Shown here: positions 38,895 to 50,600 of the stretch, piece by piece
Layout of the letters: every line of letters starts with the position of its first letter
Numbering within the stretch: the stretch's first letter is position 1
From: Phocoena phocoena
Lineage: Eukaryota > Chordata > Mammalia > Artiodactyla > Phocoenidae
Length of the DNA stretch: 64,000 nt
Direction: 5' to 3'
NCBI RefSeq assembly: GCF_963924675.1
Contig: NW_027077440.1
Coordinates: 1,784,501-1,848,500, forward strand
The notes under the pieces: generated by a model
Seen by the model: the letters and a program-made list of their open reading frames with translations, nothing else
Databases searched by the model: none
Told to the model about the DNA's origin: nothing
Position numbers and translations under genes: made by a program

Positions 38895-40642
38895 AGACCT
38901 ACTCCTTGCTCAACGAAATGGACCCAACACCACATATTCAACGCCTAGGAATATACCTGACTAGGAAGAATCTAAAAACCCATGGATATATATGTCTCCG
39001 TAAGAGAATCAAGCGTGTGTACAGCGGCCGAAACGCAGCAGTGAAAATCCGATAAATCCCATTATCAAAATAAATTTCGAAAACAAAACACAAAGACAGT
39101 GAAATAGAGAGCAATTCTTAAATAATTCACTCAGGGCATGTGATGCAACCGGGATTGACCACATCTACACCCAGAGGTGGTTGAGACATAAGGCTGGACA
39201 CTTCAGGCTGATACCATTGGTGAGTTTCGGTGAGCAAATGCAGACCCTTTGAAGTCATACTGCATGGTACCTATTCCATGGGTCCCAACACTTCATGTTC
39301 AAGGGATTCTTCCTCCAGCTAAAACATGCCTGGAAAACCCACAGTATGGTCCACCGTGTGATTGGGAAATGATTTAAAATGCATGTCAGTTTTCGTATCC
39401 TGGTCCTCGTGTTCACCAGTCCAGATGCTTTACTAACACTCTCCCCGCTTGGAGAGTCAGTGCCTTTAACCTCCTGTTTGGCACAGCTTGCAATTTCTGT
39501 GCAAGATGAACAGGAATAGGGAGAACCAATGAGAGACTAGCTGTAGGTGTCTGCACGGGCAAATGTAACGCTCATTGCCCAACAGGAAGAGGAATTAACC
39601 AAAGGCTCAGCGTGCCCTGCCGGAAACAGATTAGGGCCTGAAGCAATCCTGCGATTTTGTGCCCAGCTCACAAGAAAGCGAGTTGAAGAAAGGAGCTCAG
39701 GGGCACTGTAATTCACAAACCTGCAGAGTTATAAATGACAGCTATCCTCCAAAAATATATTGAAGTAAGCCTGCGAAGGGGACTTGAAAGCGGGGCAGAA
39801 TTTCAGGAAAACGATTGCAGGGGGAAGACTGGAATTGCCCTGAAAGCATAGGAAAAGAGGCAGAACTTCGACAATGATGCACTTGGCCAAAAAGGGCGTA
39901 TGCGTTTTTTCCTGAATATATTCAGGAAAAAACGCATACGCCCTTTTTGGCCAACCAAGCAAGCCTGTAAAGGAAATCTGCACTACAAAGAAGTCTCACT
40001 GCCCCCCGGGCAAAAGGGCCATCTGAAAAGAGTGTAAAATCCATAAAGGTAGGACAGGTTATGGAGAACAGGGAGCCTTGTTATGCTGATTGGCAGGATG
40101 TAAATTGCCAGCAGCCACCCTGGAGAAGTGTATGGTGTTTCCTGAAACACGTAAGAAACAAAGCAACACAGCCTATGGCACTTCTACTTATGGTCCTATA
40201 GATTACGGAAATTAAAATCAAAAACAGACAGCCACCCCAATATTTGGGACGGCTGTGTTCACAAGAAGCTCGTCTACAGTATCAGGTAAATATTCCCAGA
40301 AAGCAAAAAATGGATAAAGAAGTTGTGGCACGTACGTACAATGCAATATCACTCAGCAATGAAATCTGTGTCATCAGGCCCGTAGCGGCATAGTGAGTGG
40401 ATGCAGGTACGGTGATTCTACGTGAACTACGTCACACAGAAAAAGAAACGTCATAAGATATCACTAATACACGGAATGTAAACTTGACTACACATGAACT
40501 GAATTACAAAACAGAACAGGGTCTCAAATTTAGAAAACCAACTAGTGCTTGCTTATGGGGAAAGGTGCGTTGGGGTGCTGCATAAAACCAGAGACTGAAA
40601 TTGGCACAGATAACTTTCCATAAGCCAAATATGTAATAGACA
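38895..40642 (+). repeat. Satellite monomer 19
   Basis: Palindrome at 39885-39952 is perfect consensus. From about 39590 it closely resembles monomer 17 at a distance of 3,493-3,494 bp; its first part is more diverged. Confidence 0.88.
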
Positions 40643-42387
40643 AGACCTACTCCTTGCTCAACGAAATGGACCCAACACCACATATTCAACGCCTAAGAAT
40701 ATACCTGACTAGGAAGAATCTTAAAACCCATGGATTTATATGTCTCCGTAAGAGAATCAAGCGTGTGTACAACGGCCGAAACGCAGCAGTGAAAATCCGA
40801 TAAATCCCATTATCAAAATAAATTTCGAAAACAAAACACAAAGACAGTGAAATAGAGAGCAATTCTTAAATAATTCACTCAGGGCATGTGATGCAACCGG
40901 GATTGACCACATCTACACCCAGAGCTGGTTGAGACATAAGGCTGGACACTTCAGGCTGATAGCATTGGTGAGTTTCAGTGAGCAAATGCAGACCCTTTGA
41001 AGTCATATGCATAGTACCCATTCCATGGGTACCAACTCTCCAGGTTCCAGGGATTCTTCCTCCAGCTAAAACATGCATGGGAAACCCAGAGTATCGTCCA
41101 CCGTGTGATTGGGAAACGATTTAAAATGCATCTCAGTTTTCGTATCCTGGTCCTCGGGTTCACCATTCCAGATGCTTTACTAACACTCTCCCCGCTTGGA
41201 GAGTCAGTGCCATTAACCTCCTGTTTGGCACAGTTTGCAATTTCTGTGCAAGATGAACAGGAATAGGGAGAACCAATGAGAGACTAGCTGTAGGTGTCTG
41301 CACTGGCAAATGTAACACTCATTGCCCACCAGGAAGAGGAATTGAACAAAGGCTCAGTGTGCCCTGCTGGAAACAGATTAGGGCCTGAAGCAATCCTGCG
41401 GTTTTGTGCCCAGCTCACAAGAAAGCGAGTTGAAGAAAGGAGCTCAGGGGCACTCTAATTCACAAACCTGCAGAGTTATAATTGACAGCTATCCTACAAA
41501 AATATATTGAAGTAAGCCTGCGAAGGGGACTTGAAAGCTGGGCAGAATTTCAGGAAAAGGATAGCAGGGGGTAGACAGGAATTTCCCTGAAAGCATAGGA
41601 AAAGAGGCACAACGTCGACAATGATGCACTTGGCCAAAATGGGCGTATGCTTTTTTTCCTGAATATATTCAGGAAAAAACGCATACGCCCTTTTTGGCCA
41701 ACCAAGCAAGCCTGTAAAGGAAATCTGCACTACAATGAAGTCTCACTGCCCCCCGGGCAAAAGGGCCATCTGAAAAAAGTGTAAAATCCAGAAAGGTAGG
41801 ACAGGATATGGAGAACAGGGAGCCTTGTTATGCTGATTGGAAGGATGTACATTGTGAACAGCCACCCTGGAGAAGTGTATGGTGTTTCCTGAAACACGTA
41901 AGAAATAAAGCAACACAGCCTATGGCAATTGCACTTATGGTCCTATTGCTTAGGGAAATTAAAATGAAAAACAGAGAGCCACCCCAAAGTTTGGGACGGC
42001 TGTGTTCCCAAGAAGCTCGTCTACAGTACCAGGTAAATATCCCAGAAAGCAAAAAATGGATAAAGAAGTTGTGGCACGTACGAGCAATGCAATATCACTC
42101 AGCAATGAAATCTGTGTCATCAGGCCCATAGCGGCATAGTGCGTGGATGCAGGTACGGTGATTCTACGTGAACTACGTCACACAGAAAAAGAAACATCAT
42201 TAGATATCACTAATACACCGAATGTAAACTTGACTACACATGAACTGAATAACAAAACAGAACAGGGTCTCAAATTTAGAAAACCAACTAGTGCTTGCTT
42301 ATGGGGAAGGTGCCTTGGGGTGCTGCATAAAACCAGAGACTGAAATTAGCACAGATAACTTTCCATAAGCCAAATATGTAATAGACA
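40643..42387 (+). repeat. Satellite monomer 20
   Basis: Palindrome at 41632-41699 has mismatches (AAAATGGGC; GCTTTTTTT against AAAAAACGC). The left part matches monomer 18, but from about 41780 it matches monomer 16 at 6,984 bp distance, so it looks recombinant. Confidence 0.88.
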
Positions 42388-44133
42388 AGACCTACTCCTT
42401 GCTCAACGAAATGGACCCAACACCACATATTCAACGCCTAGGAATATACCTGACTAGGAAGAATCTTAAAACCCATGGATATATATGTCTCCGTAAGGGA
42501 ATCAAGCGTGTGTACTGCGGGCGAAAGGCAGCAGTGAAAATCCGATAAATCCCATTATCAAAATAAATTTCGAAAACAAAACACAAAGACAGTGAAATAG
42601 AGAGCAATTCTTAAATAATTCACTCAGGGCATGTGATGCAACCGGGATTGACCACATCTACACCCAGAGCTGGTTGAGACATAAGGCTGGACACTTCAGG
42701 CTGATAGCATTGGTGAGTTTCGGTGAGCAAATGCAGACCCTTTGAAGTCATATGCTTAGTACCCATTCCATGGGTACCAACTCTCCAGGTTCCAGGGATT
42801 CTTCCTCCAGCTAAAACATGCATGGGAAACCCAGAGTATCTTCCACCGTGTGATTGGGAAACGATTTAAAATGCATCTCAGTTTTCGTATCCTGGTCCTC
42901 GGGTTCACCATTCCAGATGCTTTACTAACACTCTCCCCGCTTGGAGAGTCAGTGCCATTAACCTCCTGTTTGGCACAGTTTGCAAATTCTGTGCAAGATG
43001 AACAGGAATAGGGAGAACCAATGAGAGACTAGCTGTAGGTGTCTGCACTGGCAAATGTAACACTCATTGCCCAGCAGGAAGAGGAATTGAACAAAGGCTC
43101 AGTGTGCCCTGCTGGAAACAGATTAGGGCCTGAAGCAATCCTGCGGTTTTGTGCCCAGCTCACAAGAAAGCGAGTTGAAGAAAGGAGCTCAGGGGCACTC
43201 TAATTCACAAACCTGCAGAGTTATAATTGACAGCTATCCTACAAAAATATATTGAAGTAAGCCTGCGAAGGGGACTTGAAAGCGGGGCAGAATTTCAGGA
43301 AAAGGATAGCAGGGGGTAGACAGGAATTGCCCTGAAAGCATAGGAAAAGAGGCACAACGTCGACAATGATGCACTTGGCCAAAAAGGGCGTATGCTTTTT
43401 TTCCTGAATATATTCAGGAAAAAACGCATACGCCCTTTTTGGCCAACCAAGCAAGCCTGTAAAGGAAATCTGCACTACAATGAAGTCTCACTGCCCCCCG
43501 GGCAAAAGGGCCATCTGAAAAAAGTGTAAAATCCAGAAAGGTAGGACAGGATATGGAAAACAGGGAGCCTTGTTATGCTGATTGGCAGGATGTAAATTGC
43601 CAGCAGCCAGCATGGAGAAGTGTATGGTGTTTTCAGAAACACGTAAGAAACAAAGCAACACAGCCTATGGCACTTCCACTTATGGTCCTATAGCTTACGG
43701 AAATTAAAATCAAAAACAGACAGCCACCCCAATATTTGGGACGGCTGTGTTCACAAGAAGCTCGTCTACAGTATCAGGTAAATATCCCAGAAAGCAAAAA
43801 ATGGATAAAGAAGTTGTGGCACGTACGTACAATGCAATATCACCCAGCAATGAAATCTGTGTCATCAGGCCCGTAGCGGCATAGTGAGTGGATGCAGGTA
43901 CGGTGATTCTACGTGAACTACGTCACACAGAAAAAGAAACGTCATAAGATATCACTAATACACGGAATGTAAACTTGACTACACATGAACTGAATTACAA
44001 AACAGAACAGTGTCTCAAATTTAGAAAACCAACTAGTGCTTGCTTATGGGGAAAGGTGCGTTGGGGTGTTGCATAAAACCAGAGACTGAAATTAGCACAG
44101 ATAACTTTCCATAAGCCAAATATGTAATAGACA
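42388..44133 (+). repeat. Satellite monomer 21
   Basis: Palindrome at 43377-43444 has the unmatched GCT/CGC arms of monomer 18. From about 43540 it matches monomer 18 at 5,239 bp distance (three units). Confidence 0.88.
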
Positions 44134-45879
44134 AGACCTACTCCTTGCTCAACGAAATGGACCCAACACCACATATTCAACGCCTAGGAATATACCTGAC
44201 TAGGAAGAATCTAAAAACCCATGGATATATATGTCTCCGTAAGAGAATCAAGCGTGTGTACAGCGGCCGAAACGCAGCAGTGAAAATCCGATAAATCCCA
44301 TTATCAAAATAAATTTCGAAAACAAAACACAAAGACAGTGAAATAGAGAGCAATTCTTAAATAATTCACTCAGGGCATGTGATGCAACCGGGATTGACCA
44401 CATCTACACCCAGAGCTGGTTGAGACATAAGGCTGGACACTTCAGGCTGATAGCATTGGTGAGTTTCATTGAGAAATTGCAGACCTTTTGAACTCATACT
44501 GCATGGTACCCACTCCATGGTTCCCAACTCTCCAGGGTCAAGGGATTCTTCTTCCAGCTGAAACATGCATCGGAAACCCAGAGTATGGTCCACCGTGTTA
44601 TTGGGAAACGATTTAAAATGCATCTCAGTTTTCGTACCCTGGTCCTCGGGTACACCATTCCAGTTGCTTTACTAACACTCTCCCCGATTGAAGAGTCAGT
44701 GCCTTTAACCTCCTATTTGGCACAGCTTGCAATTTCTGTGCAAGATGAACAGGAATAGGGAGAACCAATGAGAGACTAGCTGTAGGTGTCTGCATGGGCA
44801 AATGTAAGGCTCATTTCCCACCAGGAAGAGGAATTAACCAAAGGCTCAGCATGCCCTGCCGGAAACAGATTAGGGCCTGAAGCAATCCTGTGGTTTTGTG
44901 CCCAGCTCAGAAGAAAGCGAGTTGAAGAAAGGAGCTCAGGGGCACTGTAATTCAAAATCCTGGAGAGTTATAAATGACAGCTATCGTCCAAAAATATATT
45001 GAAGTAAGCCTGCGAAGGGGACTTGAAAACGGGGCAGAATTTCAGGAAAACGATTGCAGGGGGTAGACTGGAATTGCCCTGAAAGCATAGGAAAAGAGGC
45101 ACAACGTCGACAATGATGCACTTGGACAAAAAGTGCGTATGCGTTTTTTCCTGAATATATTCAGGAAAAAACGCATACGCCCTTTTTGGCCAACCAAGCA
45201 AGCCTGTAAAGGAAATCTGCACTACAATGAAGTCTCACTGCCTGCGGGTAAAAGGGCCATCTGAAGAAAGTGTAAAATACAGAAAGGTAGGACAGGATAT
45301 GGAGAACAGGGAGCCTTGTTATGCTGATTGGCTGGATGTAAATTGCCAGCAGCCACCCTGGAGAAGTGTATGGTGTTTCCTGAAACACGTAAGAAACAAA
45401 GCAACACAGCCTATGGCACTTCCACTTATGCTCCTATAGCTTACGGAAATTAAAATCAAAAACAGTGAGCCACCCCAAAGTTTGGGACGGCTGTGTTCCC
45501 AAGAAGCTCGTCTACAGTACCAGGTAAATATCCCAGAAAGCAAAAAATGGATAAAGAAGTTGTGGCACGTACGTAAAATGCAATATCACTCAGCAATGAA
45601 ATCTGTGTCATCAGGCCCGTAGCGGCATAGTGAGTGGATGCAGGTACGGTGATTCTACGTGAACTACGTCACACAGAAAAAGAAACATTATAAGTTATCA
45701 CTAATACACGGAATGTAAACTTGACTACACATGAACTGAATTACAAAACAGAACAAGGTCTCAAATTTAGAAAACCAACTAGTGCTTCCTTATGTGGACA
45801 GGTGATTTGGGCTGCTGCATAAAACCAGAGACTGAAATTAGCACAGATAACATTCCATAAGCCAAATATGTAATAGACA
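44134..45879 (+). repeat. Satellite monomer 22
   Basis: Palindrome at 45124-45191 is damaged in the left arm (GGACAAAAAGTGC). The unit is more diverged than those to its left. Confidence 0.88.
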
Positions 45880-47626
45880 AGACCTACTCCTTGCTCAACG
45901 AAATGGACTCAACACCACATATTCAACGCCTAGGAATATACCTGACTAGGAAGAATCTTAAAACCCATGGATTTATATGTCTCCGTAAGAGAATCAAGCG
46001 TGTGTGCAGCGGCATAAACACAGCAGTGAAAATCTGATCAATCCCATTATCAAAATAAAATTCAAAAACAAAACACAAAGACAGTGAAATAGAGAGCAAT
46101 TCTTAAATAATTCACTCAGGGCATGTGATGCAACCGGGATTGACCACATCTACACCCACAGCTGGTTGAGACATAAGCCTGGACACTTCAGGCTGAAAGC
46201 ATTGGTGAGTTTCGGTGAGCAAATGCAGACCCTTTGAAGTCATACTGCATGGTACCCATTCCATGGGTCCCAACACTGCAGGTTCAAGGGATTCTTCCTC
46301 CAGCTAAAACATGCATGGGAAACCCAGAGTATCGTCCACCGTGTGATTGGGAAATGATTTAAAATGCATCTCAGTTTTCGTATCCTGGTCCTCGGGTTCA
46401 CCATTCCAGATGCTTTACTAACACTCTCCCCGCTTGGAGAGTCAGTGCCTTTAACCTCCTCTTTGGCACAGCTTGCAATTTCTGCGCAAGATGAACAGGA
46501 ATAGGGAGAACCAATGAGAGACTAGCTATAGGTGTCTGCACGGGCAAATGTAAGGCTCATTTCCCACCAGGAAGAGGAATTAACCAAAGGCTCAGCGTGC
46601 CCTGCCAGAAACAGATTAGGGCCTGAAGCAATCCTGCGGCTTTGTGCCCAGCTCACAAGAAAGCGAGTTTAAGAAAGGAGCTCAGGGGCACTGTAATTCA
46701 CAAACCTGCAGAGTTATAAATGACAGCTATCCTCCAAAAATATATTGAAGTAAGCCTGCGAAAGGGACTTGAAAGCGGGTCAGAATTTCAGGAAAACGAT
46801 TGCAGGGGGTAGACTGTAATTGCCCAGAAAGCATAGGAAAAGAGGCAGAACGTCGACAATGATGCACTTGGCCAAAAAGTGCGTATGCATTTTATCCTGA
46901 ATATATTCAGGAAACAACACATACGCCCTTTTTGGCCAACCAAGCAAGCCTGTAAAGGAAATCTGCACTACAATGAAGTCTCACAGCCCCCTGGGCAAAA
47001 GGGCCATCTGAGAAAAGTGTAAAATCCAGAAAGGTAGGACAGGATATGGAGAACAGGGAGCCTTGTTATGCTGATTGGCAGGATGTAAATTGCCAACAGC
47101 CACCCTGGAAAACTGTATGGTGTTTCCTGAAACCCATAAGAAACAAAGCAACACAGCCTATGGCACTTCCACTTATGGTCCCAAAGATTACGGAAATTAA
47201 AATCAAAAACAGACAGCCACCCCAATGTTTGGGATGGCTGTGTTCACAAGAAGCTCGTCTACAGTACCAGGTAAATATCCCTGAAAGCAAAAAATGGATA
47301 AAGAAGTTGTGGCACGTACGTGCAATGCAATATCACTCAGCAATGAAATCTGTGTCATCAGGCCCGTAGCGGCATAGTGAGTGGATGCAGGTACGGTGAT
47401 TCTACGTGAACTACGTCACACAGAAAAAGAAACATCATAAGATATAACTAATACACGGAATGTAAATTTAACTACACATGAACTGAATTACAAAACAGAA
47501 CAGGGTCTCAAATTTTGAAAACCAACTAGTGCTTGCTTATGGGGAAATGTGTGTTGGGATGCTGCATAAAACCAGAGATTGAAATTAGTACAGATAACTT
47601 TCCATAAGCCAAATATGTAATAGACA
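45880..47626 (+). repeat. Satellite monomer 23
   Basis: Palindrome at 46870-46937 has several unmatched changes. The ORF2-like stretch (47046-47369) closely resembles that of monomer 1. Confidence 0.88.
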
Positions 47627-49370
47627 AGACCTACTCCTTGCTCAACGAAATGGACTCAACACCACATATTCAACGCCTAGGAATATACCTGACTAGGAAG
47701 AATCTTAAAACCCATGGATTTATATGTCTCCGTAAGAGAATCAAGCATGTGTACAGCGGCATAAACGCAGCAGTGAAAATCCGATAAATCCCATTATCAT
47801 AATAAATTTCGAAAACAAAACACAAAGACAGTGAAATAGAGAGCAATTCTTAAACAATTCACTCAGGGCATGTGATGCCACCGGGATTGACCACATCTAC
47901 ACCCAGAGCTGGTTGAGACATAAGGCTGGACACTTCAGGCTGATAGCATTGGTGAGTTTCGGTGAGCAAACGCAGACCCTTTGAAGTCATACTGCATGGT
48001 ACCCATTCCATGGGTCCCAACTCTCCAGGTTCAAGGGATTCTTCCTCCAGCTAAAACATGCATGGGAAACCCAGAGTATCGTCCACCGTGTGATTGGGAA
48101 ACGATTTAAAATGCATCTCAGTTTTCGTATCCTGGTCCTCGTGTTCACCATTCCAGATGCTTTACTAACACTCTCCCCGCCTGGAGAGTCAGTGCCTTTA
48201 ACCTCCTGTTTGGCACAGCTTGCAATTTCTGCGCAAGATGAACAGGAATAGGGAGAACCAATGAGAGACTAGCTGTAGGTGTCTGCACGGGCAAATGTAA
48301 TGCTCATTTCCCACCAGGAAGAGGAATTAAGCAAAGGCTCAGCGTGCCCTGCTGGAAACAGATTAGTGCCTGAAGCAATCCTGCGGTTCTGTGCCCAGCT
48401 CACAAGAAAGCGACTTGAAGAAAGGAGCTCAGGGGCACTGTAATTCACAAACCTGCAGAGTTATAAATGAGAGCTATCCTCCAAAAATATATTGAAGTAA
48501 GCCTGCGAAGGGGACTTGAAAGCGGGGCAGAATTTCAGGAAAACGATTGAAGGTTTAAACTGGAATTGCACTTAAAGAATAGGAAAAGAGGCAGAACGTC
48601 GATAATGATGCACTTGTCCAAAAAGTGCGGATGCTTTTTTCCCTAAATATATTCAGGAAAAAACGCATACGCACTTTTTGGCCAACCAAGCAAGCTTGTA
48701 AATAAACCTGCACTACAATGAAGTCTCAGTGCCCCCCAGGGCAAAAGGGCCATTTAAAAAAATTGTAAAATCCAGAAACGGAGGACAGGCAATGGAAAAC
48801 AGGGATCCTTAGTATGCTGATGCATATGATGTAAATTGCCGACAGCCATTCTGGAGAAGTGTTATGTGTTTCCTGAAACACGTAAGAAACAAAGCAACAC
48901 AGCCTATGGCACTTCCAGTTATGGTCCTACAGCTTAGGGAAATTAAAATCAAAAACACCCAGCCACCTCAAAGTTTGGGACCTCTGTGTTCACAAGAACC
49001 TCGTTTACAGTACCAGGTAAATATCTCAGAGAGCAAACAATGGATAAAGAAGTTGTGGTACGTACGTACAATGGAATATCACTCAGCAATGAAATCTGTG
49101 TCATCAGGCCCGTAGCGGCATAGTGAGTGGATTCAGGTATGGTGATTCTACGTGAAATAAGTCACACATAAAAAGAAACATCATAAAATATCACTAATAC
49201 ACAGTATGTAAACTTGACTACACATGAACTGAATTACAAAACAGAACAGTCTCAAATTTAGAAAACCAACTTGTGCTTTCTTATGGAGAAAGGTGCGTTG
49301 GAGTGCTGCATAAAACCAGAGACTGAAATTAGCACAGATACCGTTCCATAAGCCAAATATGTAATAGACA
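47627..49370 (+). repeat. Satellite monomer 24
   Basis: Palindrome at 48616-48683 keeps GTGC/GCAC pairing but has other mismatches. Divergence is clearly higher, as expected near the array edge. Confidence 0.86.
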
Positions 49371-50040
49371 AAACCTACTCCTTGCTCAACGAAATGGACT
49401 CAACACCACATATTCAACGCCTAGGAATGTACCTGACTAGGAAGAATCTTAAAACCCGTGGATATTTATGTCTCCGTAAGAGAATCAAGAGTGTGTACAG
49501 CGGCATTAACACAGCAGTGAAAATCCGATAAATCCCAGTGTCAAAAAAAAATTTCAAAAACAAAACACAATGACAGTGAAATAGAGAGCAATTCTTAAAT
49601 AACTCACACAGGGCATGTGATGCAACCTGGTTTACCACATCTACACCCAGAGCTGGGTGAGAGATAAGGCTGGACCCTTTGGGCTGATAGCATTGGTGAG
49701 GTTCAGTGAGCAAATGCAGACCCTTTGATGTCATACTGCCTGGTACCCATTCCATGGTTCCCAACTCTCCAGGTTCAAGGGATTCTTCCTTCTGCTAAAA
49801 TTTGCATGGGAATCCCAGAGTATGCTCCACCGTGTGACTGGGAAACCTTTTTACATGCATGTCTGTTTTCGTCCCCTGGTACTCAGGTTCACCATTCCAG
49901 ACCCTTTTCTTACACTCTCCCCATTTGGAGAGTCAGTGCCTTTAACCTCCTGTTTGGCACTGTTTGCAATTTCTGCGCAAGATGAACAGGAATACGGAGA
50001 ACCAATGGGAGACTATCTGTAGGTGTGTGCACGGGCAAAT
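49371..50040 (+). repeat. Satellite monomer 25, cut by LINE-1 insertion
   Basis: The unit runs to TGTGCACGGGCAAAT, where the antisense LINE-1 begins. It is continued, after the insertion, at 56660. Confidence 0.88.
50028..50038. repeat. Target-site duplication of antisense LINE-1, left copy
   Basis: TGCACGGGCAA, part of the satellite consensus, occurs here and again at 56660-56670 on the other side of the LINE-1. Confidence 0.8.
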
Positions 50041-50512
50041 ATTTTTTTAACATCTTTATTGGGGTATAATTGCTTTACAATGGTGTGTTAGTTTTTGCTT
50101 TATAACAAAGTGAATCAGCTATACATATACATATGCTCCCTGTGTCTTCCCTCTTGTGTCTCCCTCCCTCCCTCTCTCCCCCTTCCACCCCTCCAGGCTG
50201 TCCCAACATCCCGAGCTAATATCCCTGTGCCTTGCGGCTGCTTCCCCCTTGCTATCTACCTTACTACATTTGTTAGTGTGTATATGTCCATGACTCTCTC
50301 TCGCCCTGTCAAAACTCACCATTCCCCCTCCCCATATCCTCAATTCCGTTCTCCAGTAGGTCTGCGCCTCTATTCCTGTCTTATCCCTAGGTTCTTCATG
50401 ACATTTTTTTCCTTTAAATTCCATATATATGTGTTAGCATACGCTATTTGTCTTTTTCTTTCTGACTTACTTCACTGTGTATGACAGACTCTAGATCTAT
50501 CCATCTCATTAC
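50041..50512 (-). mobile_element. 5'-truncated LINE-1, antisense, 3' part (left of provirus)
   Basis: It starts with a poly(T) and the reverse complement of the AATAAAGATGTT end of the LINE-1 3' UTR. It then runs through the 3' UTR into the end of ORF2 until interrupted by the provirus after CATCTCATTAC. It is close to the sense LINE-1 at 6810-7290, hence of the same young type. The other part is at 56463-56659. Confidence 0.93.
50508..50512. repeat. Provirus target-site duplication, left copy
   Basis: ATTAC precedes the 5' LTR and is repeated at 56458-56462. The uninterrupted LINE-1 has a single CTCATTACAAATAGC at this place (reverse complement of 6810-6824). Confidence 0.85.
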
Positions 50513-50600
50513 TGTCGGGAGCCATATAAGAAGTGCCTTTGAGTCTCAGCACGGACGAGACCCATAGTGCCTAGCAAAGCTGGTACTATCAGGTACAAAT

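Larger units (their letters stand above)
35158..44133 (+). repeat. Irregular second-tier higher-order repeats
   Basis: Related segments recur at about 3,494 bp (36236-37584 with 39729-41078), 5,239 bp (38756 with 43995) and 6,984 bp (34824-35838 with 41808-42823). These are multiples of the monomer, the pattern expected from unequal exchange with shifting register. Confidence 0.75.
7457..50040 (+). repeat. Tandem satellite array, about 1,746-bp unit (common cetacean satellite type)
   Basis: The phase mark AGACCTACTCCTTGCTCAAC recurs at 7457, 9203, 10949, 12695 (TGACC variant), 14441 (later TCTTTG variant) and so on to 49371, giving 24 complete units of 1,744-1,748 bp plus 670 bp of a 25th. 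Each unit has three parts. The first is the end of a LINE-1-like 3' UTR (about the first 180 bp). The second is about 900 bp of unrelated sequence ending in a 68-bp palindrome. The third is about 660 bp that resembles the end of LINE-1 ORF2 and the start of its 3' UTR. Edge units (1-2 and 22-25) are the most diverged, as usual for array borders. Unit length and the whale-type LINE-1s suggest the common cetacean satellite; an alignment to a published unit would settle it. Conserved short open frames on both strands are by-products of low divergence. Confidence 0.93.

Noticed and set aside
7457..50040. CENP-B box (NTTCGNNNNANNCGGGN) in the satellite
   Set aside because: All TTCG sites and reverse-complement CCCG sites I checked in the consensus fail the required A or CGGG positions, for example TTCGTTGAGCAAGGAG. 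A degenerate relative cannot be excluded.
7457..50040. CRISPR array
   Set aside because: The repeats are 1.7-kb tandem monomers without short spacers, in mammalian DNA.
7457..50040. Telomeric TTAGGG arrays
   Set aside because: None was seen on either strand, so the region cannot be called subtelomeric from sequence.
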